The translations under genes were made by a program, and so were the position numbers. From Limoniibacter endophyticus (lineage in GTDB: Bacteria; Pseudomonadota; Alphaproteobacteria; Rhizobiales; Rhizobiaceae), in assembly GCF_014652835.1 (NCBI RefSeq), contig NZ_BMZO01000005.1, forward strand, positions 257,287-321,286: 64,000 nt of DNA, read 5' to 3'. The notes under the pieces were generated by a model that saw only the letters and a list, made by a program, of their open reading frames with translations, made no database searches and was not told the DNA's origin. Below, one piece after another: positions 30,483 through 38,983 of this stretch (position 1 is the first letter of the stretch; the number at the start of each line of letters is the position of its first letter).

Positions 30483-31471
30483 TGGCGGTCTACACGGATG
30501 TGAACGAGGAAGAGCTTTCCTCCTTTCTGACGAGCTATCCTGTAGGTGATCTCCTGTCTTATAAGGGTATTGCCGAAGGTACAGAAAATTCGAACTATCT
30601 GCTGCACACGACCGGCGGCTCCTTTATCCTGACGCTTTACGAGAAGCGCGTGAATGCGGATGATCTACCGTTCTTTCTAGGGCTGATGCAGCATCTGGCG
30701 CAATCTGGCGTAGAATGCCCACTGCCTGTCGCGCGCCAGGATGGTGCGCTGGTCGGCCAGCTGGCTGGGCGGCATGCGGCGCTCATTACCTTTTTGGAAG
30801 GTATGTGGCTACGGAAGCCTGCGGCTGTGCACTGCCGCGCTGTCGGGGCAGCTCTGGCTAATCTGCACATTGCCGGCTCAAGCTTCCCGATGGCGCGTAC
30901 GAACAGCATGGGCGTGCCGGAATGGCATCGTCTTTGGGAAGGCTCGCGAGAGGAAGCCGATACGGTGGAACCAGGTCTCCGGGAGGAGCTTGATCGCGAG
31001 ATGTCGATTATCGACACGCAATGGCCGGGCGATCTGCCCTCGGGCATTGTGCATGCCGATCTCTTTCCAGACAATGTGTTCTTCCTGGGCGATCAGGTTT
31101 CAGGGTTGATCGACTTCTATTTCGCCTGCAATGATGCTTTTGCTTATGATATTGCGATTTGCCTGAATGCGTGGTGTTTCGAGAAGGATTTCTCCTTCAA
31201 CCTGACGAAGGGTGTTGCTCTGCTTGCGGGCTATCAATCGGTGCGTCCGCTGGAGGAGATCGAGGTTGAGGCGCTGCCGGTTCTCGTGCGCGGCGCAGCT
31301 CTCCGTTTCCAGCTTTCACGTCTTTATGATTGGCTCAATATTCCCGACGGACCGTTGGTCAAAAAGCGTGATCCGCTGGAATATATGCGCAAGCTACGCG
31401 CTCATCGTCACATCCGCTCAGCGAAAGAATATGGCTGGACTCCGGTTGCAAGCATAGCAGCGGCTTCATGA
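30482..31471 (+). CDS. thrB: Homoserine kinase, aminoglycoside phosphotransferase-like type
   Basis: 329 residues. Phosphorylates homoserine for threonine synthesis. This is the ThrB type with a protein kinase-like fold, not the GHMP kinase of enterobacteria. Typical segments are [15 protein letters not shown], the nucleotide loop region FILTLYEKR, the catalytic loop [13 protein letters not shown] and [22 protein letters not shown], which takes the place of the DFG motif. It starts within the ispH stop and overlaps rnhA by four bases. thrC lies about 8 kb away on the other strand. Confidence 0.95.
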   Translation: MAVYTDVNEEELSSFLTSYPVGDLLSYKGIAEGTENSNYLLHTTGGSFILTLYEKRVNADDLPFFLGLMQHLAQSGVECPLPVARQDGALVGQLAGRHAALITFLEGMWLRKPAAVHCRAVGAALANLHIAGSSFPMARTNSMGVPEWHRLWEGSREEADTVEPGLREELDREMSIIDTQWPGDLPSGIVHADLFPDNVFFLGDQVSGLIDFYFACNDAFAYDIAICLNAWCFEKDFSFNLTKGVALLAGYQSVRPLEEIEVEALPVLVRGAALRFQLSRLYDWLNIPDGPLVKKRDPLEYMRKLRAHRHIRSAKEYGWTPVASIAAAS

Positions 31472-31911
31472 AGAAGATCGAGATTTTCACCGACGGCGCG
31501 TGCTCGGGCAATCCCGGCCCGGGCGGATGGGGCGCCATTCTGCGCTACAAGGACAATGTGCGCGAGATGAATGGTGGCGAGGCGCTGACCACAAACAATC
31601 GCATGGAACTACTTGCTACCATTTCCGCGCTCGGTGCGCTGAAGGAGCAGTGCGAAGTCGATCTCTACACAGATTCGAAATATGTCATGGACGGCATCGA
31701 AAAATGGATTCACGGCTGGAAGCGTAATGGCTGGAAGACCGCCGACAAGAAGCCGGTGAAGAATGGCGAACTATGGCAGGCGCTCGATGAGGCGCGCGCC
31801 AGGCACAAGGTGAGCTTTCATTGGGTAAAGGGCCATGCCGGACATCCGGAAAACGAACGTGCCGACGAACTGGCGCGCGAGGGCATGAAACCGTTCAAAA
31901 AGACTGCATAA
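31468..31911 (+). CDS. rnhA: Ribonuclease HI
   Basis: 147 residues. Cleaves RNA in RNA-DNA hybrids, including R-loops and primer remnants. The four acidic metal ligands are in [18 protein letters not shown] (Asp), NNRMELLA (Glu), [12 protein letters not shown] (Asp) and NERADELA (Asp); the flexible His is in [10 protein letters not shown]. The handle region [15 protein letters not shown] is present, as in E. coli. Overlaps thrB by four bases; a good terminator follows. Confidence 0.97.
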   Translation: MKKIEIFTDGACSGNPGPGGWGAILRYKDNVREMNGGEALTTNNRMELLATISALGALKEQCEVDLYTDSKYVMDGIEKWIHGWKRNGWKTADKKPVKNGELWQALDEARARHKVSFHWVKGHAGHPENERADELAREGMKPFKKTA

Positions 31912-31915
31912 GGAA

Positions 31916-31941
31916 AGGGCGGGAGATGATCCCGCCTTTTT
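31916..31941. terminator. Bidirectional Rho-independent terminator after rnhA
   Basis: GGCGGGA at 31918-31924 pairs with TCCCGCC at 31930-31936 around a five-base loop, with five T after it and A residues before it. It ends rnhA and, four bases past its stop, the opposing peroxiredoxin gene. Confidence 0.85.
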
Positions 31942-31944
31942 CTA

Positions 31945-32430
31945 TCAAAGCTGCTCGATCAGATGCGCGGCACCCGATTCGACGGCCTGTCCTGGCGAAT
32001 CTTCGATGTTGAGTGCTGTGACTTTGCCGTCTTCTACGATTGCTGAGAAGCGCTTGGAGCGAACGCCCATGCCGTGAGGGGTAAGATCAGCGTCGAGGCC
32101 AACAGATTTGACGAAATCGCCGCTTCCATCGGCCAAAAATACGATCTTGCCTTCAGCACCTGTATGCTTGGCCCAAGCCTTCATGACGAAGACGTCGTTG
32201 ACGGCGACCACGGCGATGGTATCGACGCCCTTGGCCTTGATCGCGTCGAAATTATCGAGATAACCCGGCAGGTGATTATTGTTGCAAGTGGGCGTAAACG
32301 CGCCTGGAACACCGAACAGAACCACCTTCTTCCCGGCAAAAAGTTCGGCAGTGTCGACTTCCTGCGGGCCGTCTGCGCCCGGGGTCTTGAATTTTGCAGC
32401 GGGGAGCTTCTCGCCGACGGAAATGGTCAT
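31945..32430 (-). CDS. Peroxiredoxin, Prx5 (AhpC/TSA-like) family
   Basis: 161 residues. Reduces peroxides using a thiol donor. PGAFTPTCNNNHLPGY holds the peroxidatic Cys49 with the conserved Thr and Pro, and VNDVFVMKAW and MGVRSKRFSAIVEDGKV are typical for Prx5. I see only one Cys in the entire protein, so it must be a 1-Cys type and needs an external thiol such as glutathione. It is 39 bases downstream of a DsbD-like gene on the same strand, which may share the transcript. Confidence 0.94.
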   Translation of the reverse strand: MTISVGEKLPAAKFKTPGADGPQEVDTAELFAGKKVVLFGVPGAFTPTCNNNHLPGYLDNFDAIKAKGVDTIAVVAVNDVFVMKAWAKHTGAEGKIVFLADGSGDFVKSVGLDADLTPHGMGVRSKRFSAIVEDGKVTALNIEDSPGQAVESGAAHLIEQL

Positions 32431-32469
32431 GGTCTAACCTCGAAATGAACTGGCGCACGCCAGATGAAT

Positions 32470-33279
32470 TTACTTGTGCGGGACCGGGTATGGTAGGTAG
32501 CCAGCGACGGCGTTGCCCTCGCTTTCCAGCGTATAGGCAAGACCCGGTCCACTCGGAGTTTCATCCGGGCGCGCGAGAATCTCAACAGAAAACATGTGGC
32601 TCGCCTCGGCTTTTTTCTCGGGCATGGCCAGTCGATAGCCATCGGACCCGGCGACGAAGAGAACGGCGTTCGTATCACCTTCGGGAAGGTCCAGTCGTAT
32701 GTCGAGCATGTTCTCGGTCTGCCTATCGATTCGCGCCGAAAAGTCCTCGTTCGCCTTTTTTGGCAAAGCCTCAAAGGCGCGGTTGATGGCGAGAGTCTCA
32801 CGCAGGTTTTCAAGCTCGGTGACTGGAACGGCCAGTTGGCCGTCTACAGGCACGCATATGTCCTGACAGACACCGAGGAAGAAGTGCACGGCGATGTCGC
32901 CACGCTGCCCGGGCCTCATCGTGAAGGTCAGAGGCAGCGCGACACGCTCCTTGTAGCCGGCCCAATCACCGTATTTGTCCTCAAAACGCTTTGGCGGAGG
33001 AAAACCGATCTCAACATTTGCAATGTGCGGGGCGGGCTTGGTGTCGATTTCCGGAGCCACGCCTGAATCGCCCGGGTCGCGCCAGTAGGTTTTCCAGCCC
33101 GGCTCAAGCTCGATTTCCAGCGCACCGCGTACCACCCCAGGCGTATCTGAGCGAGAGGCGAGTAGGCGGATCCTCGCGCCTTCGGTCTCGAACCAGCCGC
33201 TTGCACCCGCATGGGCCGATTGAAGGAAGGGCGTTGAGAAAAACAGCGAAAGCGCGACGGGTAAAAAGACTTTAGTCAT
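32470..33279 (-). CDS. Periplasmic protein with a DsbD N-terminal-like domain
   Basis: 269 residues from ATG 33279. A Sec signal peptide, VALSLFFSTPFLQSAHA, is followed by segments typical of the DsbD alpha-domain family: LEPGWKTYWRDPGDSGVAPEID and the Cys pair FFLGVCQDICVPVDGQLAVP (C-x3-C). The membrane domain and thioredoxin-like domain of full DsbD are missing, and no such gene is adjacent. It may transfer electrons in the periplasm or have become a scaffold. The ATG at 33330 would add 17 residues before the signal; neither start has a strong ribosome binding site. Confidence 0.8.
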   Translation of the reverse strand: MTKVFLPVALSLFFSTPFLQSAHAGASGWFETEGARIRLLASRSDTPGVVRGALEIELEPGWKTYWRDPGDSGVAPEIDTKPAPHIANVEIGFPPPKRFEDKYGDWAGYKERVALPLTFTMRPGQRGDIAVHFFLGVCQDICVPVDGQLAVPVTELENLRETLAINRAFEALPKKANEDFSARIDRQTENMLDIRLDLPEGDTNAVLFVAGSDGYRLAMPEKKAEASHMFSVEILARPDETPSGPGLAYTLESEGNAVAGYLPYPVPHK

Positions 33280-33422
33280 GGTCAATTTATGCCTGCCTTC
33301 TGCTTCAATTGGAAAGCAAAATCGCTTCATTTTCGTGTGAGAGCCGTACGGCGTTGAGGAACCAGTACTATTGACGATAGTTCGGCTTTTCTTGACTGGT
33401 GAAAGAGGCTAGCCTTTCGATC

Positions 33423-34031
33423 ATGGATCAACACATCATAAATATGAAATCCGGCGAACCCGGCTTTCTCGACGGTCACTTCCTCATTGCCATGCCCGGC
33501 ATGTTGGATGAGCGATTCTCGCGCGCCGTCGTCTATCTTTGCGCGCACTCCGATGACGGAGCCATGGGGCTGATCGTCAACCAGCCGCAGGGTGTGGGAT
33601 TTTCCGATCTTCTGGTTCAGCTTGGTCTCGTCAAGCAGGAGGATGCCATCCGACTGCCCGAAATGGCGCGTGTCCTCGTCGTTCGTAATGGTGGACCGGT
33701 CGATCGATCGCGCGGGTTCGTGCTACACAGCCAGGATTATGCGACCGACTCGACCCTCGCAGTGTCCGACACGATCGCGTTGACGGCGACGGTCGATATT
33801 CTGAAGGCGATTTCGCAGGGCATCGGCCCGAAGCAAGCGCTGATGGCGCTCGGCTACTCTGGCTGGGGCGCGGGGCAGCTCGAGCAGGAAATTGCAGATA
33901 ATGGCTGGCTGGTATGTCCCGCGACAGATGATCTTCTATTCGATAGTCCCGTTGAAACGGTCTATGAGCGTGCGCTCAATAAGCTGAATGTCGATCCTGC
34001 TCGCCTGAGCAATACAACCGGCCACGCCTGA
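33423..34031 (+). CDS. YqgE/AlgH family protein (UPF0301)
   Basis: 202 residues from ATG 33423. The family (DUF179) is widespread in proteobacteria; AlgH was linked to alginate regulation, but the biochemical role is not known. Typical segments are [35 protein letters not shown] split over a strand and helix, [24 protein letters not shown] and [18 protein letters not shown] at 33399 would add eight residues; homology seems to begin around LDGHF, so the start is uncertain. It is divergent from the DsbD-like gene and converges on the GGDEF/EAL gene. Confidence 0.92.
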   Translation: MDQHIINMKSGEPGFLDGHFLIAMPGMLDERFSRAVVYLCAHSDDGAMGLIVNQPQGVGFSDLLVQLGLVKQEDAIRLPEMARVLVVRNGGPVDRSRGFVLHSQDYATDSTLAVSDTIALTATVDILKAISQGIGPKQALMALGYSGWGAGQLEQEIADNGWLVCPATDDLLFDSPVETVYERALNKLNVDPARLSNTTGHA

Positions 34032-34059
34032 CGCTCTCGCAGAGCCAGCAGCAGGGGAA

Positions 34060-36963
34060 TTAACTCGCCTGCTTTTCCGGCACCACCGGCTGAAGACCCT
34101 CGCGCAATAGTTGGATCACGTCTGCGGGAAGCAGCGTATTGCCTGCCTGTGTGGTCTGCATATATTCGCAGCCCATCTGGCGCAGATGCAGCGCATCAGC
34201 CTCATTGGCAACGTCTTCGACAATGACCGCGAGGCCTAACTCATGCGCAAGATTGACCATCGAACGCAGCAGAATGACACGCTTGTTTGCATCCAGCTCC
34301 ACGAAGTTCGGTGAAATCTTCAAAGTGTCGAAGGGCAGGCGCGTTATATAGGCAAGAGAACAGTTGCCGGAACCGAAGCGGTCGAGTGTAAGACCCACGC
34401 CCATCTGCTGGAGGCGCATCAGTACCTGTGCAATCTGTTCGGGATTTTCCATCACATCAGCCTCGTTAATTTCGAGGCGCAATGCACGGGGTTTGATATT
34501 GGCCCGCGCAATGACAGAGCGCACATCATTGACCAGTTCGTCTCGCAGCAGCACGGATGCACCGATCTTGACCGAAACTGAAAGCGGTATATTGCCAGAT
34601 TGGCGGGACCACTGCGATAAATCATCGGCGGCGCCCTGCATCATGGTCTTGAGCAAGGACGGTGCCATGCCGCAAGACAGCGCGGTCGGCAGGAAATCAT
34701 GAGCCTCGATCAGTCCGCGCCGCGGATTGTCCCAATGGAGGATGGTCTGGAAGCACGCGACCGAACGATCTTCGATGCGATAGACCGGCAGGTAGGAAAG
34801 GTAGAATTCCTTACGCTCAATGGCACGTTTGAGATCGGATTGCAGTTGCTGACGATCATTGCCCGCACTGCGGAAGGCCGGACGAAACGGTTCGATACGG
34901 TCGCCGCCTGAACTTTTGGCTTGATGCATGGCAAGTTCGGCATCTTTCAGCATGTCCTCGGCACAGGTCAGCGCCTGTGTCCAGGTGATCAGGCCGATTG
35001 AAGGCGTCAATACGACCTCGCGTTTGGCGAAGACGATTGGTGCTCGAATCGCCTGACGGATGGCATCCGCCATGGCTGCGATGCGCGCAGGCTCCTGTTC
35101 AGAGAGGAGCATCAAGGCGAACTGGTCACCGGAGAGACGCGCCAGACTGTCATTGGGACGCAGGATACGATGCAGGCGGCGCGCAATCGTCAGCAGAATC
35201 GTATCGCCAGCCGAGATGCCGAGCTGATCGTTGATGCGCTTGAAATCGTCAATGTCGACGACGAACAGTGTCGGGCGCGCCGTCGCGCCTGATTTTAGGA
35301 CGGTAATCGTCGCGTCGAGGCGGTTGAGGAAGATTTCGCGATTGGCAAGGCCGGTCAGATTGTCATGCGCGGCGTCGCGCAGGAGGCGCTGTTCGGCCTG
35401 CTTCTGCTTGGTAATGTCTATCATCGTGCCGACGCAGCGGATGATTTCGCCATCAGAGCCCATGACGGGGCGCGCACGTAGCGCATACCAGTGATAATGG
35501 CCGTCCGCGCCGCGCATGCGGATGGACTGAGAGAGCCGCCCGCGCTTCTGCTCGATCAGTGCGTCCAGTGTGCTGCGGAAGATGTCGCGGTCATCGGGGT
35601 GCAGCATGGGTAACCAGTCGCGTGCCGGTCCGACCAGCTCGTTCTGTTCATGACCGAGCAGAGCAGCAATATCCGGTCGCGTGACAATGCGGTCGCGCGC
35701 AACGTCCCAGTCCCATACGATGTCGCCGGCACCGGTCACCGCCAAGGCCTGACGCTCCATGTCGGAGAACAGACCAGTGTGAAGCGCGCCGCCCGTAAAG
35801 GCATGCTGGATAACGGTGAAGCCGATCAGCAGGATGATGAGAACGAGCGCGCCACCGAGCGCGGGCTGGATGATATCATTGTTGAGAATGCCGGAAATCG
35901 CCAGCCAGGAGCCGCCGAGCCAGGTCAGCACCATAAGCCAGCTTGGCACCAGCATAATAGCTCGGTCGAAGCCCTGATAACCGAGATAGACGATGAGGCC
36001 GAGGCCAAGCAAGGCGGTCGCGGCAATCGAAATACGTGCAAGACCTGCGGCCAGGTTCGGCTCGAATACTGCGAAGCCGGCGATCAAACACAAAAACGCC
36101 GTCCAAACCACTGCGCCATAACTGAAATGGCCATGCCACCGGTTCAGATTCAAATAGGTGAACAAAAAGACCATCAAGGTCGTTGCCAGGGCGACTTCCG
36201 CACCTGCGCGCCATATTTGTTCATTGCCGGGCGCAATCTCCATCACTTGATTAAGAAAGCCGAAATCGACGCATATATAGGCCAGAACCGACCATGCAAG
36301 CGCCGCAGTTGCGGGAAACATCGACGTACCGCGCACAACAAAAAGAATGGTCAGGAAAAGCGCCAACAGCCCTGCAATGCCAATGACGATACCGCGATAG
36401 AGTGTGTAGGAGTTGATGGAATCCTTGTAGGCATCCGGCTGCCACAAATAGATCTGCGGCAGGTTTGACGCGCTCATTTCAGCAACAAACGTAACCACTG
36501 CGCCCGGATTTATGGTCAGCAGGAAGACGTCTGCATCGGCACTCTTCTGACGATCCAGGGCGAAACCCTCGGAAGGGGTAATCGTCGAGATGCGGCGCGA
36601 ACCCAGGTCAGGCTTCAGAAGTCCTGAATCGACAAGGCGAAAATGGGGAGCAACGATGAGGCGGTCGAGCTGCTGGTCGCTCGTATTGGCCAGTGCGAAC
36701 ACGGCCCAGTTGCCGTTCGACTGCTGGTCTTTCGGCTCCACTTCGATACGCCGAACGATACCGTCCTCTCCAGGAGCCGTGGAAACCTGAAAACTGCCGC
36801 TCTGGTTGCGATAGATCTCGACAGCCTGTGTCAAGTCGAGCGCCGCGCTGTCAGGAGTGATGACGATGGGTTCCAGTGCCTGTGCCATACCCGCAGTGGC
36901 GATCAGCGAAGCAATCGCGACCAGCCAGGAAGCAAGGATGCGGAAGAATGCTCGTTCAGCCAA
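34060..36963 (-). CDS. Membrane PAS/GGDEF/EAL protein with degenerate active sites (BpdB-like)
   Basis: 967 residues if started at TTG 36963, which has GAGAGG five bases upstream and lies next to the stop of the acetyltransferase gene. Layout: signal peptide ending GMAQA; a periplasmic DISM-type part; seven or eight helices (about 189-390); a PAS domain (about 411-525); a GGDEF domain whose signature is SGDQF (611-615), preceded exactly five residues earlier by the I-site RPND; and an EAL domain in which EAL is replaced by FQTIL (738-742), the metal-binding DD by DRFGSG, and KID by KIS. So phosphodiesterase activity should be lost and cyclase activity is doubtful, but c-di-GMP binding at the I-site is possible. 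From memory, the Brucella homologue next to the UPF0301 gene is named bpdB. Confidence 0.85.
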   Translation of the reverse strand: MAERAFFRILASWLVAIASLIATAGMAQALEPIVITPDSAALDLTQAVEIYRNQSGSFQVSTAPGEDGIVRRIEVEPKDQQSNGNWAVFALANTSDQQLDRLIVAPHFRLVDSGLLKPDLGSRRISTITPSEGFALDRQKSADADVFLLTINPGAVVTFVAEMSASNLPQIYLWQPDAYKDSINSYTLYRGIVIGIAGLLALFLTILFVVRGTSMFPATAALAWSVLAYICVDFGFLNQVMEIAPGNEQIWRAGAEVALATTLMVFLFTYLNLNRWHGHFSYGAVVWTAFLCLIAGFAVFEPNLAAGLARISIAATALLGLGLIVYLGYQGFDRAIMLVPSWLMVLTWLGGSWLAISGILNNDIIQPALGGALVLIILLIGFTVIQHAFTGGALHTGLFSDMERQALAVTGAGDIVWDWDVARDRIVTRPDIAALLGHEQNELVGPARDWLPMLHPDDRDIFRSTLDALIEQKRGRLSQSIRMRGADGHYHWYALRARPVMGSDGEIIRCVGTMIDITKQKQAEQRLLRDAAHDNLTGLANREIFLNRLDATITVLKSGATARPTLFVVDIDDFKRINDQLGISAGDTILLTIARRLHRILRPNDSLARLSGDQFALMLLSEQEPARIAAMADAIRQAIRAPIVFAKREVVLTPSIGLITWTQALTCAEDMLKDAELAMHQAKSSGGDRIEPFRPAFRSAGNDRQQLQSDLKRAIERKEFYLSYLPVYRIEDRSVACFQTILHWDNPRRGLIEAHDFLPTALSCGMAPSLLKTMMQGAADDLSQWSRQSGNIPLSVSVKIGASVLLRDELVNDVRSVIARANIKPRALRLEINEADVMENPEQIAQVLMRLQQMGVGLTLDRFGSGNCSLAYITRLPFDTLKISPNFVELDANKRVILLRSMVNLAHELGLAVIVEDVANEADALHLRQMGCEYMQTTQAGNTLLPADVIQLLREGLQPVVPEKQAS

Positions 36964-36964
36964 A

Positions 36965-37561
36965 TCAGCCTCTCGTCGCCAGGTCCGGATGCGTAGGCGC
37001 GACCCGGGAATATAAAAAGTGATCCTGCCATTCGCCATTGATGCGCAAATAGGAACGCAGCAATCCTTCCTTCTGGAAGCCGGATTTCTCCAGAACCCGC
37101 ATGGATCGTCTGTTAGAGGGGATACAGGCTGCTTCCAGCCGGTGCAAGCCGAGCTTGCCGAAAGCGTGGGATACCAACAGTTCTACTGCATCGACCATGT
37201 AACCCTGGCCTGCATGTCTTGCACCGACCCAGTATCCGATCGAACCGGCTTGGGTGACGCCATATCTGATATTGCTCAAGGTGATGCCCCCGACGAGGTC
37301 AAGGTCCGACCTTTTCCTGATAAAAAAGGCAACGGCATGGCCTTTCTTGGCCTCGCGCGTGATCGCCCTTAATCTTGTTCGGTAGGTAATATAATCGAGC
37401 TCGTTTGCCGCCCAGCTAGGCTCCCAAGGTTCAAGAAATGTGCGACTTTCCGCTCTTAACGTTGCCCATTCCTCATAATCGCCCTTCTGCGGGCTGCGCA
37501 AGATAAGGCGTCCGCCTGTCAACGAAAGGGGAGGTGCCCGTTCTACTAGCCATTCGAGCAT
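36965..37561 (-). CDS. GNAT N-acetyltransferase, RimJ/RimL type
   Basis: 198 residues. An acetyltransferase of the kind that modifies the N termini of ribosomal proteins: GGRLILRSPQKGDYEEWATLR, FFIRKRSDLDLVGGITLSNI, GYWVGARHAGQGYMVDAVELL (acetyl-CoA loop) and the C-terminal LEKSGFQKEGLLRSYLRINGEWQDHFLYS are the typical parts. GAAGGCGC precedes ATG 37561. It stands directly upstream of the GGDEF/EAL gene with a one-base gap, so the two are probably coupled. A terminator separates it from the M16 peptidase gene. Confidence 0.9.
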   Translation of the reverse strand: MLEWLVERAPPLSLTGGRLILRSPQKGDYEEWATLRAESRTFLEPWEPSWAANELDYITYRTRLRAITREAKKGHAVAFFIRKRSDLDLVGGITLSNIRYGVTQAGSIGYWVGARHAGQGYMVDAVELLVSHAFGKLGLHRLEAACIPSNRRSMRVLEKSGFQKEGLLRSYLRINGEWQDHFLYSRVAPTHPDLATRG

Positions 37562-37631
37562 GCGCCTTCACCATTCCTTTCGAAACGCGAACGCTCCGGC
37601 GCATGTTGGGATTGTCAGGCGTCGGATGGGA

Positions 37632-37672
37632 TAACGCAAAGAAGTTACCCGCGCGTTGCCGACGCGGGCAAC
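37632..37672 (-). terminator. Terminator after the M16 peptidase gene
   Basis: On the minus strand GTTGCCCGCG (37672-37663) pairs with CGCGGGTAAC (37653-37644) with one G-T pair, followed by a T-rich TTCTTTG. It lies just past the peptidase stop. Confidence 0.65.
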
Positions 37673-37676
37673 GGGT

Positions 37677-38969
37677 CTAACCTGCGAGTTTGCGGAGACC
37701 GGTCGGTGCACGGGGCAAACGATCGCAAATTGCTTCAAAGGGTGCCAGCGTCCCCACCGGGCCAATCGCTGCGACTGTTGGCTTGGTCGAGAACAGCCGC
37801 TGCGACAGATCCGTGAGACGTTCGATGGTGAGATTGGAAAGGCGCTCCATCGCCTCGTCCGTCGGAATGGGGCGACCGTAAAGCAGAAGCTGGCGCGCGA
37901 TTTGCGAGGCGCGGCTGGCGGCGCTTTCCGCACCCATGATGAGGCCTGCCTTATATTGCGCGCGGGCGCGGTCAAGCTCTTCCTGAAGAATGCGCTCACC
38001 AGCTGCCGCCAGTTCCTCCAGAATGACCGGTACCAGTTCCTCCAGGCCCCCTTCACCGGTAGCGGCGTGAATGCCGAACAGACCTGTATCGGAAAAGCCC
38101 CAGTGGAAGGCATAGATCGAATAGCACAGCCCCCGTCTTTCGCGAATTTCCTGGAAGAGGCGCGATGACATGCCGCCCCCCAGGATCATCGACAGAACCT
38201 GCGAACAGTAGAAATCACGGACGTGGTAGGCGCGACCTTCGAAGCCAAGCAGGACCTGCGCGTCTGACAGGTCGCGATATTCACGATAGTCGCCGCCGAC
38301 ATAATGGGCAAGCTGCGGGATGGTTGCGCTCGATTTGGCGCGATAGACGCCTAGACGGCTTTCCACCTCGCGCACGAAGCTGTCATGATCGACGCGACCG
38401 GTGGCGACGACGATCATGCGATCCGCGCTGTACTGCCGCTCAATGAAGCTGCGCAACTGGTCGGAGGTGAAGCTCTGGACCGTCTCCGGTGTGCCCAGAA
38501 TGGGGCGTCCAAGCGTTTGATGACGGAATGCAGTTTCTGAAAAATGATCGAAGACGATATCGTCGGGCGTGTCGTTGGCCGCCCCGATTTCCTGCAGGAT
38601 CACCTGTTTCTCGCGTTCAAGTTCGTTTTCGTCGAATTTTGAATCCGTCAGAATGTCGGCGAGAATGTCGATTGCAAGCGGTACGTCGTCATGCAGAACG
38701 CGGGCGTAGAACGCAGTCGTTTCCACGCTGGTTGCCGCATTGATCTCGCCGCCCACATTTTCGATATCGGAGGCTATCTGCCACGCATTGCGCTTGGACG
38801 TGCCCTTGAAGGCCATATGTTCGAGCAGGTGCGCGATGCCATGCTCGTTTTCCTGCTCGTTGCGCGATCCCGATTTGACCCAGACGCCGAGGGCGACGGT
38901 TTGGACATTGGGTAGATTCTCGGTGGCAATGGTCAGCCCATTGGAAAGTCGGCTCACCTCAACTGGCAT
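37677..38969 (-). CDS. M16 family zinc peptidase (processing-protease-like)
   Basis: 430 residues. The inverted zinc motif HLLEH has ligands His47 and His51 and the catalytic Glu50; the third ligand Glu is in ELEREKQVILQEIG. The C-terminal half has the inactive repeat of the fold and ends LGSRLAG-like as GLRKLAG. Homologous to the beta subunit of mitochondrial processing peptidase; bacterial members degrade small peptides and are cytosolic or periplasmic. No signal peptide is visible. It starts 14 bases after the thrC stop, so both form one transcript. Confidence 0.92.
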   Translation of the reverse strand: MPVEVSRLSNGLTIATENLPNVQTVALGVWVKSGSRNEQENEHGIAHLLEHMAFKGTSKRNAWQIASDIENVGGEINAATSVETTAFYARVLHDDVPLAIDILADILTDSKFDENELEREKQVILQEIGAANDTPDDIVFDHFSETAFRHQTLGRPILGTPETVQSFTSDQLRSFIERQYSADRMIVVATGRVDHDSFVREVESRLGVYRAKSSATIPQLAHYVGGDYREYRDLSDAQVLLGFEGRAYHVRDFYCSQVLSMILGGGMSSRLFQEIRERRGLCYSIYAFHWGFSDTGLFGIHAATGEGGLEELVPVILEELAAAGERILQEELDRARAQYKAGLIMGAESAASRASQIARQLLLYGRPIPTDEAMERLSNLTIERLTDLSQRLFSTKPTVAAIGPVGTLAPFEAICDRLPRAPTGLRKLAG

Positions 38970-38983
38970 CTATGCGGGTCTCC

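Noticed and set aside
35650..36468. Plus-strand open frame of 272 codons inside the GGDEF/EAL gene
   Set aside because: No domain, and opposite the membrane part of a well supported gene; hydrophobic codons read backwards give its Gln/Asn/Arg-rich product.
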